Origin: Bacteroidota bacterium
GTDB taxonomy: Bacteria; Bacteroidota; Bacteroidia; AKYH767-A; 2013-40CM-41-45
DNA length: 64,000 bases
Direction: 5' to 3'
Assembly: GCA_016720935.1 (NCBI GenBank)
Contig: JADKJP010000003.1
Location: 1-64,000, forward strand
Part shown: one piece after another, positions 47,996 to 59,300 of the stretch
Position numbering within the stretch: position 1 is the first letter of the stretch
How the letters are laid out: the number at the start of each line of letters is the position of its first letter
Translations under genes and position numbers: made by a program
Notes under the pieces: generated by a model
The model's input: the letters and a program-made list of their open reading frames with translations, nothing else
Database searches by the model: none
What the model was told of the DNA's origin: nothing

Positions 47996-49372
47996 TTACA
48001 TTTTTGTAAAACGAAGTTTCCTGATTGAATCCTGATTTTTTATTTCTATAAAATACACACCGGTTTCGAAATGTGATATGTCTATTAAATTTTTAATCGC
48101 GTTGAGATTTGAACTTTGAATTGCTCTGCCTTGCGTATCGTATATGGTAAACGATGCATTCAATGCTATATCGGACTGAATCGAAATGCTTGTGTTCGCA
48201 GGATTGGGATAGAGAAGAAGATTTTCTGTGCGGGGATCCTTGTTGATTCCGGTAAACAGATTATTCTGATACATTGTTGTTCCCGTAAATCCGAAATAAC
48301 TGAGAAAGAAAATATCCTGATCTCCATCAATATCAAAATCGGCAAAGGTAATTGGTAAGGCAAAATTCATGGTGTCCCATGGAGAAATATCGGCGAATAA
48401 ATTGTTTCCGTCATTTCTCATCAGGTGTGAACCGGAAATCGCGATGTCGAAATCGCCGTCATTGTCGATGTCGGCCCAGTCTACAGCGCCGGGTTCTCCA
48501 CTTCCCGGGAGAACATTGGGCAATTCAGTGAATGAACCTGAATTGTTTTCGTAAATCAAAGTGAACACGGCATTCGTACTGTCGATTCCATCAACGAGGA
48601 TATCCGGATCTCCGTCATTGTCATAATCCCCCCATTTCGCAGTACCCGTAAATAGACGACGAAAATTATCAGGAGATTGTGTGAATTGTCCGTTGCCATC
48701 GTTGTGGAAGAGTCCGCAAAATCCATTTGGTGAGAATGATCCTCTGCCTGTGATAAAAAAGTCGGGGAAGGAATCTACATCATAATCCAATACCTGAATA
48801 TCCACTTCAAAAAAAGAGAAAGGAAAAGATGCTGCGTGGGTGAATATTCCATTTCCATCATTGTGGAAAAGCATGGTGGTGTCCATGAAATTTACATCAA
48901 TCATTCCGCTTGCGATCACATCCAATAATTGATCTTGGTCGTAATCTATCCAGCGCATACAACCGATAAATCCGGGTAATCCGTTATTCGGAACGGGAGT
49001 GAGCAGACTGGTTCCGTCATTTCTATAGAGCGCTGTTTGGGCTCCTCCATTGGTCTGACCATTCATCAATAAATCCGGATCACCGTCATGATCATAATCT
49101 CCCCAATTTGCTGAGCCATTCGATACCTTGATCAATGATGAATCAATCAGCACCGGGTTGCCATTGTCAATACGATAAAAACCGGTCCATTCGGCGGTTG
49201 TACTACCGAACCCGGACATGACAAAATCCTGATCACCATCGTTGTCATAATCCGCGAATGCCACATTGGCTCCGGTGAATCCATGCAAACCCCAGTTCAG
49301 ATCTGTAAATGCCTGCGCGGAGGAGAAAGGAGAGGGAAGGATGCCAAGAACAAATAGAATTAATTTCTTCAT
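47996..49372 (-). CDS. Seven-bladed FG-GAP/VCBS beta-propeller protein with T9SS tail
   Basis: The ATG at 49372 (MKKLILFVLGILPSPFSSAQA) gives a good signal peptide; the open frame extends to 49456 but without coding character. Seven repeats follow, each with a Ca-binding DxDxDG-type loop: FADYDNDGDQDF, WGDYDHDGDPDL, WIDYDQDQLLDV, LDYDVDSFPDF, WGDYDNDGDPDI, WADIDNDGDFDI and FADFDIDGDQDI. Seven such repeats make one complete FG-GAP/integrin-like propeller. The C-terminus is a type A T9SS sorting domain (LLYPNPANTSISIQS, IYDTQGRAIQSSNL, FETGVYFIEIKN). It is exported to the surface; the ligand is unknown. The frame is unbroken. Confidence 0.92.
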   Translation of the reverse strand: MKKLILFVLGILPSPFSSAQAFTDLNWGLHGFTGANVAFADYDNDGDQDFVMSGFGSTTAEWTGFYRIDNGNPVLIDSSLIKVSNGSANWGDYDHDGDPDLLMNGQTNGGAQTALYRNDGTSLLTPVPNNGLPGFIGCMRWIDYDQDQLLDVIASGMIDVNFMDTTMLFHNDGNGIFTHAASFPFSFFEVDIQVLDYDVDSFPDFFITGRGSFSPNGFCGLFHNDGNGQFTQSPDNFRRLFTGTAKWGDYDNDGDPDILVDGIDSTNAVFTLIYENNSGSFTELPNVLPGSGEPGAVDWADIDNDGDFDIAISGSHLMRNDGNNLFADISPWDTMNFALPITFADFDIDGDQDIFFLSYFGFTGTTMYQNNLFTGINKDPRTENLLLYPNPANTSISIQSDIALNASFTIYDTQGRAIQSSNLNAIKNLIDISHFETGVYFIEIKNQDSIRKLRFTKM

Positions 49373-49466
49373 AGGGGGTAAATTTTTTCGAAAAATACAA
49401 AATTGCGGAAGCAAAACTGTTTTTCTTGAGTTGGAATGGTAATTTGACACTTGCATGTTGTAAGGG

Positions 49467-49626
49467 ATTAGGTATATGGTATAAAGTATAAAGTATTAAG
49501 CACAGAGCTCTGGGTTTGTTCTTGTTTCAATAACCTAATAACCTAATAACTTAATAACCCAATAACCTAATAACTCAATAACCCAAATCAACAATCTACA
49601 ATCATCAATCTAAAATCCAGAATCCC
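49467..49626. repeat. Composite arrays: GTATAAN (7-nt), AATAACCT (8-nt), NNNAATC (7-nt)
   Basis: GGTATAA/AGTATAA-type 7-mers fill 49467-49497. Seven AATAACCT-like 8-mers fill 49529-49584. Then AATC occurs every 7 bases at 49586, 49593, 49600, 49607, 49614 and 49621. This lies in the divergent gap before the amidohydrolase gene. The words GTATAAN and NNNAATC are the same as those near 27250 and 17950. Confidence 0.78.
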
Positions 49627-49727
49627 TCCCAGCCGCCATATTTCCTGCAAAATGCCCGATTGTTAAGAAATTTTAACGATCCATTTCGGGCTAATTCTTT
49701 ACATTCGTCTCTCTCTAAAAGCAGATT

Positions 49728-52700
49728 ATGCAGAAAATTTCTATGTTCTTTTCCGGGATATTTCTATTGCTGTTTTCAGCAACATATGCCCAGGAAACAT
49801 TCCCTGTAAATGGTACAACAGATCCTCGTCATACGCTCTTTGCATTTACAAAGGCAAAAATTTATATCGACGAGAAAACAGTTCTCGATTCCGCAGTCTT
49901 GCTTGTGCGTGATGGCAAAATTGTCAATTCAGGAAAAGGGCTGAGCATTCCGAAGGATGCCGTAGTTTTTGACCTGAAAGGAAAAGTGATTTATCCTTCG
50001 CTCATTGATATTTTCACTGACTATGGATTACCGGAAATGAAACGTGCTTCCGGTGGAGACGGTGCTCCGCAATTTCTCAGCAATACCAAAGGTGCTTACA
50101 GTTGGAACCAGGCTATCCGTGCGGAGTACGATGCCTACAGGAGTTTCAGCGCGGATTCGAAAAAGGCTGAGGAATGGAGAAAGCTGGGTTTTGGCGCGGT
50201 GCAGAGTATTTTAAAAGATGGAATTGTCAGAGGAACATCTACAGTTACATTGTTAGGTGATGGAAAAGAGAATGATCTGATCTTGCGTGACCGAGTAGCG
50301 GCAAATTATTCTTTTGACAAAGGTTCCTCTTCACAAGACTATCCATCTTCCCTGATGGGATCCATTGCTTTGTTGCGTCAAACTTATTATGACGCGCAAT
50401 GGTACAGCAATGGCGGATATAAAAAGGAATTCAACATCAGTCTTGATGCATTTAATAAACTGCAGAAACTTTCTCAGATTTTTGATGCCGGTGACAAACA
50501 AAATGAATTGCGTGCAAACCGGATTGGCGATGAATTCGGGGTGAATTTCATCTTAAAAGGTGCCGGTGATGAATACGAGCGTATTCAGGAAATCAAAGAA
50601 ACCGGCAATTCCTTTATAGTACCCATTAATTTTCCGGAAGCATACGATGTGACGGATCCGTATGACGCGCTGAATATTTCTTACCGGCAAATGAAACAGT
50701 GGGAGCTTGCTCCTGGTAATCCGGCTGCACTTGAGAAAGCTGGTGTTACATTCGCGTTGACAACTTCCGATCTGCGAAACAAAAATGATTTCTGGAAAAA
50801 TATCCGCAAAGCGATTGAAAATGGTCTGACGGAACAACAGGCCATGAAAGCACTGACCACAGTGCCTGCAGAAATGCTTGGTTTGTCGGATCAACTAGGA
50901 TCATTGCGCAATGGCATGCTTGCTAATTTCATCATCGTGTCCAAATCGCTTTTCGATAAAGACAATATTGTTTATGAAAATTGGGTAAAAGGAAAACGAT
51001 ATACTGTCAATGATTACAACATCACTGATCTTCGTGGAAATTATACATTATCTATTGGCAATTTACCTGTTTTGCGCATGAAAGCAGGGGGCGAGTTAAT
51101 GAATCCGGAAGTGAGTGTTTTTGAAGACACTAATTTGATCAAAACAAATTTTTCACGTATTGGTAATCTTCTTAATATTCAATTTGAATTTAAGAAACGT
51201 GAACCAAAAAGGGATTTACCGACTCAGTGGTCTGGTGGAAGAAAACCAGGGAGTACGCTGGTCAGGGAACGCAACTTTACCAAACGGCGATTGGGTAAAA
51301 TGGTCCGCAAAATTTGATTCCGCATTTGTCGCATTGCCAAAGAAGGACAGCACGAAGAAAGAAAATACAATAAATGGCAAAGTGTCTTATCCAAACATGG
51401 CTTATGGCTGGAAGGAGTTACCGAAAGCGCAAACGACATTGTTTAAAAACGCTACTGTCTGGACCAATGAGTCTGATGGAGTTCTCCAGAATACGGATGT
51501 CCTGATTGCCGATGGTGTGATTAAACAAGTCGGAAAAAATTTGTCTGCCCCGGCCGGATGTGTTGTCGTTGACGGAACAGGTTTGCATCTCACTTCAGGC
51601 ATCATTGATGAACACTCTCACATTGCAGTCTCTGACGCGGTGAATGAAGGGACTCAGAGTTCTTCAGCGGAGGTCAGAATAGGTGATGTGGTAGATGCGG
51701 ATGATGTCCAGATCTATCGTCAGCTTGCAGGTGGTGTAACATCTTCCCATTTGTTACACGGCAGCGCGAACGCAATTGGTGGTCAGACGCAATTGATAAA
51801 ATTGCGCTGGGGTCAGTCTCCCGAGAAACTGAAATTCCAGGGCTGGCCGGGATTTATAAAATTCGCTTTGGGCGAAAATGTAAAACAAAGTAACTGGGGC
51901 GACCGTCAGGTGTATCGCTTTCCTCAGACTCGTATGGGCGTTGAACAGGTGTATATGGATTATTTCACGCGCGCTCGTGAATACGATGCAAAAATGAAAA
52001 AATATTCATCGGCTGATGCAAAAACAAAAAGCTCAATGTCTGCTCCACGCAAGGATCTTGAACTGGATGCGCTTGCTGAAATTCTTAACAGCAAACGATT
52101 TATCACCTGTCATAGTTATGTACAAAGTGAAATCAACATGCTGATGCATGTCGCGGATACATTTGGTTTTAAGGTCAACACATTTACACACATCCTTGAA
52201 GGTTTTAAGGTCGCTGATAAAATGAAACAGCATGGTCTTCGCGGGGCTTCATCGTTCAGTGACTGGTGGGCGTATAAATATGAAGTGTACGAAGCGATTC
52301 CATACAACGGAGCGATTATGAATAAAGTAGGACTAACAGTATCGTATAACTCCGACGATCCGGAAATGGCGCGTCGACTGAATCAGGAAGCAGCGAAAGC
52401 AGTAAAGTACGGTGGTATCAGTGAGGAGGAAGCCTGGAAATTTGTTACACTGAATCCGGCGAAAATTCTGAGAGTAGAAGATAAAGTGGGCAGTATCAAA
52501 GTTGGAAAAGACGCGGATCTTGTATTGTGGAATGAAAACCCACTTTCAATTTATGCGAAAGCATTGCGTACCTATGTTGATGGTATTTGTTATTTCGATG
52601 TTGATAGAGATCAGTCTCTTCGTGATGAAATAAAAATTGACAAGAGCCGGCTTGTTCAGAAAATGAATGAAGCCAAAGTCAAAGGCGAACCGGTACAAAA

Positions 52701-52764
52701 AGGCGGCATGCGACCGACGATCATTAAACACTGCGATGAAGAAGAACAGGTGTTTATGAAATAA
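49728..52764 (+). CDS. Double-domain secreted amidohydrolase (one frameshift)
   Basis: The signal peptide (MQKISMFFSGIFLLLFSATYAQ) starts an approximately 1,010-residue protein with two amidohydrolase-like halves. The first half (to about 51200) has the fold pattern but lacks the HxH metal motif: GKVIYPSLIDIFTDYG stands where PGLIDxHxH is expected. The second half (from about 51420) is complete, with SGIIDEHSHI (HxH), TCHSYVQSEI, NTFTHILEG and the late Asp in SYNSDDPEM, so this half should carry two metals and hydrolyse an amide or peptide bond. The frame breaks at an A5 run (51206-51210). One extra A joins KREPKKGIYRLSGLVEE, so it is probably a base-count error. It is followed by another amidohydrolase-like gene and DPP III. 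Confidence 0.88.
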
Positions 52765-52822
52765 TAAATATTAGTAATTCAATCTCCATTATTCCTCACC
52801 AAAGAGATCATCTCCAAAGACC

Positions 52823-54112
52823 ATGAAGAAGCTACTTTACATATTTGCACTCATTGTTTTCCCCGGAATTCTTATAGCTCAAAACCCGGCTCCCGCATTA
52901 CCACAGAGTGGTGCTATCCTCATTTTGAATGCTACCGCTCATTTGGGTAACGGTAAAATTATCGAGAACTCAGCTGTGGGTTTTGAAAACGGCAAACTCA
53001 TTCTTGTCGCGGATGCGCGTCTTATAAAAATTGACGCTTCGAAATACAAAACCACTATTGACGCAGGCGGGAAACATGTCTACCCCGGATTTATTTCCTG
53101 CAACACCACTTTAGGTTTGGCGGAAATAGATTTGGTTCGCTCTACAGCTGATTATTATGAAGTAGGGGATATGAACGCGAATGTGAGAAGCATTATTTCC
53201 TACAATACCGATTCAAAAATCATTCCTACTGTACGCAGCAATGGAGTTTTGATGGCGCAGGTAGTACCGCAGGGTGGAACTATTTCCGGACAAAGTTCTG
53301 TTGTGCAACTCGATGCATGGAATTGGGAAGACGCGGCATACAAAACGGATGAAGGAATGCATCTCAACTGGCCGCGTATGTACATCAGCAGGACAAATTA
53401 TTCCGAGAGTGAAGAAGTACAGAAAAACAGAATGTCACAGCAACTCGCGGCCATAGATCTATTTTTCAATGAAGCGAAAGCTTATGCCAATGGGAATAAT
53501 TCTGAAAAAAATCTCCGCTTTGAAGCGATGCGTGGTTTGTTTGATGGTTCCAAAAAATTATTTGTGCATTGTGACTTTGTTAAAGAGATAATTGCTTCTA
53601 TAGAATTTTGTAAAAAATATCAATTGAAAATGGTTCTGGTAGGCGGAGCCGATTCCTGGCGCGTCACTGATTTGCTGAAGGAGAATAATGTATCGGTTGT
53701 ACTCGGTCGGACACATTCCCTGCCTCCCCGTGAGGACGATGATGTGGATCTGCCGTATAAATTACCGGGACTCTTAAACAAAGCTGGAATAGTTTATACC
53801 GAAACAATGGATGGTTCCTGGCAGTCCAGAAATGTCATGTTTAATGCAGGTACAACTGCCGGCTATGGAGTAGGGAAGGAAGAAGCAGTCAGGAGCCTGA
53901 CACAATATCCCGCGCAAATTCTCGGAATAGATGCGAGCTGCGGAACACTGGAGACCGGAAAGGATGCAACCTTGTTCATTTCAACAGGTGATGCTCTGGA
54001 CATGAGAACCAATAACGTCGTGCAGGCATTTATTCGCGGAAAAGAAATTAATCTTGATGATGTCCAAAAGCAACTCTACCGGAAATACAAAACAAAGTAT
54101 GGTATTCAATAA
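52823..54112 (+). CDS. Amidohydrolase-like secreted protein, probably without metal site
   Basis: A 429-residue protein with a signal peptide (MKKLLYIFALIVFPGILIAQ). It has the amidohydrolase fold pattern: ILNATAHLGNGKIIENSAVGFENGKLILV, then GGKHVYPGFISCNTTLGLAEIDL, later GGADSWRVTDLLKENNVSVVLG, and AVRSLTQYPAQILGIDASCGTLETGKDATLFI. The position that should read DxHxH reads SCNTT, so the first metal ligands are missing and the protein is probably catalytically inactive or has changed chemistry. It lies 58 bases after the double amidohydrolase and very likely forms a complex or regulatory partner with it. The third gene in the row is DPP III. Confidence 0.85.
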   Translation: MKKLLYIFALIVFPGILIAQNPAPALPQSGAILILNATAHLGNGKIIENSAVGFENGKLILVADARLIKIDASKYKTTIDAGGKHVYPGFISCNTTLGLAEIDLVRSTADYYEVGDMNANVRSIISYNTDSKIIPTVRSNGVLMAQVVPQGGTISGQSSVVQLDAWNWEDAAYKTDEGMHLNWPRMYISRTNYSESEEVQKNRMSQQLAAIDLFFNEAKAYANGNNSEKNLRFEAMRGLFDGSKKLFVHCDFVKEIIASIEFCKKYQLKMVLVGGADSWRVTDLLKENNVSVVLGRTHSLPPREDDDVDLPYKLPGLLNKAGIVYTETMDGSWQSRNVMFNAGTTAGYGVGKEEAVRSLTQYPAQILGIDASCGTLETGKDATLFISTGDALDMRTNNVVQAFIRGKEINLDDVQKQLYRKYKTKYGIQ

Positions 54113-54171
54113 TCAATGTAACCGGTATTAACCGGACAAATGCAAATTCCAAAATTCTACATTCCAATTCC

Positions 54172-56238
54172 ATGAAACAAAAACTCTTGAAGGGGCTTCT
54201 CCTGGCGCCCCTTGCGTTGACCATTTTCTCCTGTTCGCCCGGAGAAAAGAAACAGGAATCATCGGCTCCTGCCGATACAAGTTTTGATTATATCGCTGAT
54301 CGTTTTGCCGATGTACAGGTACTCCGTTACAGAATAGATGGGTTCGATGAGCTGACTTTGCAACAGAAACAACTTGCTTACTATTTATATCAGGCAGGCT
54401 TGTGTGGCAGAGATATCTTTTATGATCAGAAATATACTCATGCGTTATTGGTAAGGAAAACTGTTGAAACAATTCTGGAAACGTATAGCGGAGAAAAATC
54501 GGGTGAGCAATGGGATAAATTTCTGGTATACGCCAAACGCATGTTTTTCGCGAACGGCATTCATCATTTTTATTCTGCCGATAAAATGCTTCCGGAGTGT
54601 AGCGCGGATTATTTTGCTTCTCTTCTTGCAAAATCAGAACAGAGTAAACTTCCCCTTGAAGGAATGGCACTTCCTGAATTTACAAGTATGGTCAGCAAAA
54701 TAATTTTTGATCCGAATATTGATAAAAAGACAATTGACCTGACAGCCGGTGTGGATGTTGTCACTGCATCATGCAATAATTTCTATTCCGGACTCACTCA
54801 AAAGGAAGTTGAGGATTATTATAACGGAATCAAGAAGGCTAACCCGGATGACAAATCTCCGATTGGTCTGAATTCTCAATTGGTGAAGGAGAATGGAAAA
54901 ATTTCGGAAAGAGTATGGAAATCCGGTGGAATGTATGGCGCTGCAATTGACAAAATTCTATTCTGGTTAAGGAAGGCGGAAGGAGTTGCGGAAAATGAAG
55001 CGCAGAAAAAAACCATTTCGCTACTGATAAAATTCTATGAAACGGGCGATACAAAAACCTTTGATGAATACAGCATAGCCTGGGTGGCTGATACTTCCGC
55101 GCGTATTGATTTTGTCAACGGATTCATAGAAGTTTACCAGGATGCGATGCAGTACAAGGGAAGTTTTGAAGCGATTGTTTCGATGAAGGATATGGTTGCA
55201 ACCAAGCGGATTGAAGCAATATCCAAAGAAGCTCAATGGTTTGAAGATCATTCAACAATCATGGATAATCATAAGAAGAAGAATGTGAAAGGGATTACTG
55301 CGAAGGTGATTACAGTGATCAGTGAAGTTGCTGATGCCGCACCGGTAACACCGATTGGAATCAATTTGCCGAACAATGAATGGATTCGTGAGGAATACGG
55401 TTCCAAATCTGTATCACTCGGAAATATTGTTGAGTCTTATAATTATTACAGATCGAAAAGTCCGGTGATTGATGAATTCGGATCAAGTCCTGAAGTCATT
55501 GAGCGCGTGAAAAAATACGGAGCCATTGCAGGTGATTTGCATACGGATATGCACGAAGTGATCGGGCATGCATCCGGACAAATCAACAAAGGCGTCGGAA
55601 CAACGGAACAGACATTAAAAACATACGCGGGAATTCTCGAAGAGGCAAGAGCTGATCTGGTAGGTTTGTATTTCTGCATGGATCAAAAACTGATTGACAT
55701 TGGCGTTAGCCCCAGTCTGGATGCAGGAAAAGCGCAATACGATAATTACATCATGAACGGCTTGATGACACAACTCAACAGGATCGAAAAGGGAAAGAAC
55801 CTGGAAGAAGCACACATGCGTAACCGTCAGTTGATTTCCGCCTGGGCATTGGAAAAAGGAACGAAGGATAAAGTCATGGAGATGGTTGTGCGGGATGGCA
55901 AAACGTACATTGTGATCAATGATTACCTTAAACTTCGAGAGCTGTTTGGTCAGCTCCTGCGTGAGATTCAACGTATGAAATCAGAAGGTGATTACGAAGC
56001 GGGAAAGAACCTTGTCGAAAATTACGGCGTAAAGGTGGATCAGAAAATCTGGGAGGAAGTTCATCAACGATATGAAAAGCTAAACATCGCGCCGTATATG
56101 GGTTTCATTCAGCCTAAACTTGTCGCAGTGATGGATGGAGACAAGATTACCGATGTAAAAGTTGAGTATCCAAAGGATTTTGTCGGACAGATGCTTGAAT
56201 ACGGAAAAGACTATGGATTTCTTCCGATGAAGAATTAA
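54172..56238 (+). CDS. Dipeptidyl peptidase III (family M49) lipoprotein
   Basis: A 688-residue zinc exopeptidase that removes dipeptides from the N-terminus of short peptides. The signature of M49 is present: HEVIGH in DLHTDMHEVIGHASGQINK (two His ligands and the catalytic Glu), and EEARAD in GILEEARADLVGLYF, which supplies the third ligand. The N-terminus is a lipoprotein signal (LLLAPLALTIFSCSPGE), so the enzyme is anchored in the envelope, unlike the cytosolic eukaryotic form. The length matches other Bacteroidetes M49 enzymes. It ends a three-gene run with two amidohydrolase-like genes, fitting stepwise breakdown of peptides in the periplasm. A hairpin terminator follows. Confidence 0.95.
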   Translation: MKQKLLKGLLLAPLALTIFSCSPGEKKQESSAPADTSFDYIADRFADVQVLRYRIDGFDELTLQQKQLAYYLYQAGLCGRDIFYDQKYTHALLVRKTVETILETYSGEKSGEQWDKFLVYAKRMFFANGIHHFYSADKMLPECSADYFASLLAKSEQSKLPLEGMALPEFTSMVSKIIFDPNIDKKTIDLTAGVDVVTASCNNFYSGLTQKEVEDYYNGIKKANPDDKSPIGLNSQLVKENGKISERVWKSGGMYGAAIDKILFWLRKAEGVAENEAQKKTISLLIKFYETGDTKTFDEYSIAWVADTSARIDFVNGFIEVYQDAMQYKGSFEAIVSMKDMVATKRIEAISKEAQWFEDHSTIMDNHKKKNVKGITAKVITVISEVADAAPVTPIGINLPNNEWIREEYGSKSVSLGNIVESYNYYRSKSPVIDEFGSSPEVIERVKKYGAIAGDLHTDMHEVIGHASGQINKGVGTTEQTLKTYAGILEEARADLVGLYFCMDQKLIDIGVSPSLDAGKAQYDNYIMNGLMTQLNRIEKGKNLEEAHMRNRQLISAWALEKGTKDKVMEMVVRDGKTYIVINDYLKLRELFGQLLREIQRMKSEGDYEAGKNLVENYGVKVDQKIWEEVHQRYEKLNIAPYMGFIQPKLVAVMDGDKITDVKVEYPKDFVGQMLEYGKDYGFLPMKN

Positions 56239-56254
56239 TCTTCAGTAAAGAATG

Positions 56255-56290
56255 AAAAAGGGAGATTTGTTTACAGATCTCCCTTTTTTT
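56255..56290 (+). terminator. Rho-independent terminator after DPP III
   Basis: GGGAGATTTG and CAGATCTCCC form a 10-bp stem (one G-T type mismatch) with a 4-base loop. It is flanked by A-runs and followed by seven Ts. The A-run on the left suggests it also works for the convergent hybrid kinase gene. Confidence 0.85.
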
Positions 56291-56314
56291 ATAACTGAAA
56301 TTTTCGGTAGCTTT

Positions 56315-59300
56315 TTATTTATTCCCAAAAATCATCCCTTTGATTTTCTTCAGGAGATCTTCGGTGTCAAAAGGTTTTGCAATAAAATCATTCATGCCGG
56401 CCTGATAGCATCTTTCCACTTCATCTTTCAGCGCACTGGCAGTCATCGCGATAATCCTCGTGTCTTTTGCAGGCGAATCCAGTTTTCGAATTGTTTTGGT
56501 TGCATCATAACCATTCATCTCCGGCATCTGAACATCCATCAAAACCACATCGTATTGTTTTGAACGTACTTTTTCAACTGCTTCAAGTCCATTTACAGCG
56601 ATATCGATCTTCACATCTGTAAGTTCCTCCTGCAGTGTATCTACGGCGACAATTCTATTGAAGTCATTGTCTTCAACAAGGAGAATGGAAATTCCCTGCA
56701 AAGCTTTGCGTAAATCTTCAGATGGGATATTGTTGACAGTTTCAGCAACCGGTGTTTCAGCGGCAGGATAAGGTATATTCACAATGAAAGTTGTTCCTTT
56801 TCCCGGTTCACTGTGAACTTCAATCGTTCCGTGTTGTAATTCGGCAAGTTTTTTACTGATGGCCAGACCAAGTCCTGTTCCACCGAATTTCCTTGTTGTT
56901 TCGCTGCTTTCCTGGGTAAAGCTGTCGAAAATCTTGTGAATGTTTTCAGGCGCAATACCAATTCCGGTATCGACAACTTCAAATTTCACCTGCGTAATTT
57001 CACCATTTGAAGGATGCTGAGGTGTGATATGACAACGAACTGTCACAGAACCATGCTGTGTGAATTTAATCGCGTTGCCGACAAGATTGATCAGCATCTG
57101 AGAAAGTCGAACGGGATCTCCAATAAAATAATCGTGCATTCCTTCCGGAGCGGAAGTAGAAAAGTACAATCCCTTTTCTTCCGCCTTGAAACGCATCGTA
57201 TCATAGATTCCGGATAAAGCGGTGCGAATACTGAATGGAATTTTTTCCAGTTCAATTTTACCGGCTTCTATTTTCGAGATGTCAAGAATGTCGTTAATGA
57301 TGACCAGCAGATTATCGGAAGATTGCGCAATTGCATCGAGGTATTTTAACTGATCGGGTTTGGGTTCTTTTTCCCGGAGCAAACGTGTCATTCCCATGAT
57401 CGCATTCAATGGCGTGCGGATTTCATGACTCATATTTGCAAGAAACTGTTCTTTTAAACGTGTAGTTTGAATCGCTACTTCTCGCTCTTTACGTAATTCA
57501 AGGTTTCGCAATCTTGCCTCGTAAATGGCCCATACGACCATGGATAACAAAATCGCAAGCATGATCCTGAATGTCCATGTACGATACCATGGTGGTGAAA
57601 TGATGATGGTATACTGAATACCTGTTTCGTTCCACACGCCATCATTGTTGGATGCTTTTACATGAAATGTATATTCTCCCGGATCGAGATTGGTGTAGGA
57701 AACAAAGCGTCGTGTACCTGCCTGCACCAGTTCTTTATCAAAACCCTCCAGCTGATAAGCGTATTTGTTTTTTTCTGGAGCGATAAAACTCAATGCAGCA
57801 AATTCAAAAGCGATACTGTTTTTCTTAAATGGCAGACAGATTTTTTTATCCCCCAGAAGCGCTACACGAAAGTCATTTGAATCTCCCGTGAAAATGGACT
57901 GATCGAATATTTTTACATCGGTGAGCACCACTTTCGGAATAAAATTATTCTTGCGGATGCTGTCGGGACGGAAGGAATTATAACCATTGTTGCTGCCGAA
58001 GTACAAAGTCCCGTCAGAAGAATGGTAAGATGAGTTGACTATAAATTCATCTGAAAGCAATCCGTCACGTGTGTCATAATTGGAACACTCTCCGGTTTTG
58101 GGATTGAGTTTGCAAATTCCTTTGTTGGTACTGAGCCAGAGATTCTGAAGTGCATCCTCCTGTATGCTGTAGATGACAGTATTCGGAAGACCCTGACCGG
58201 TAGAATAAACAGCCTCTACTTTTCCTGTTTCTTTATTGAATAGATCCAGTCCACCGCCATTTGTTCCAATCCATAGTCTTCCGGAACGATCTTCATAGAC
58301 ACAATTCAGTCGTGACTGACTCAGACTCTGATGATTTCCAATTTCAGATGCATAATGAACAATTTCTCCGGTAGGAATGCTGTAGCGAAACAATCCTCCA
58401 TCCGTGCATATCCAGAGTTGATCCTGTTTATCACAATGAATATTTCGGATTATTTTATCCGTATACAAACTTTTATCGGTACTGTTCAGTGAGATGCTTT
58501 TTAATTTGGTCCTTTCAGGATTAAGGTAACTGAGTCCTTTGCCAGTTCCAATCCACAATCCATCCTGATTGTCCAATGCCATGGTTAAAACCATATTGCT
58601 TGGAAGCCCGTTGCTATCACCTTTGGTATAGAGAATGAAATCGGGCTTCGCTTTTGAATTGATGAAGTTACCGGATTCGCGGAAAAGATCTGAAGCTTTT
58701 ATATGTGCAACTCCATGTCCGGATGTAGCCATCCAGGCATCATTCTTTTTGTCAAATAATAATCCGTTGATCGATAGATTGGAAATTGCCTCTATGACTG
58801 TGGATTCACCTGTGGAAGGATCCGCGATACGAAGTCCGTAAAAATCTGTAGAAAACCAATGCCGGTTTTTATTGTCGACAAATATGGAATTCACAGAATA
58901 GTCAATGGTGTCCCTTCCGAACACATTCATATCATGAAAGTGAAAACGGTTTTTCCATGGATTGTAAATTGTGATTCCACCAGTTGTTCCGATCCATAGC
59001 AATCCGCTGGCATCTCTGCACAAGGTAGTAATGTAGTTATCGCTGAGGCTTACACCCTGCATGTATTCCTTATGACGCAAAATATAATTTGGCTTGGAAG
59101 TCTGATCCGGGAAAAACTCAACCAATCCGATAGAACTGCCAATCCATATGCTCCCGTCCTGGTTGGGGAGGATATCATTCATCGCGATGGAAGATTTTGC
59201 CGGTGACTGTGTCAGCTGGATCAGCACTTCGCTCACTGTATATTTTTCAGTTGTATGGATTTCAATTTTCCGGATTTGTCCATTTCCATTTCCCAGCCAG

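Noticed and set aside
54128..54670. 180-codon minus-strand frame at the start of the DPP III gene
   Set aside because: Lies opposite a strongly supported M49 peptidase and shows no domain.
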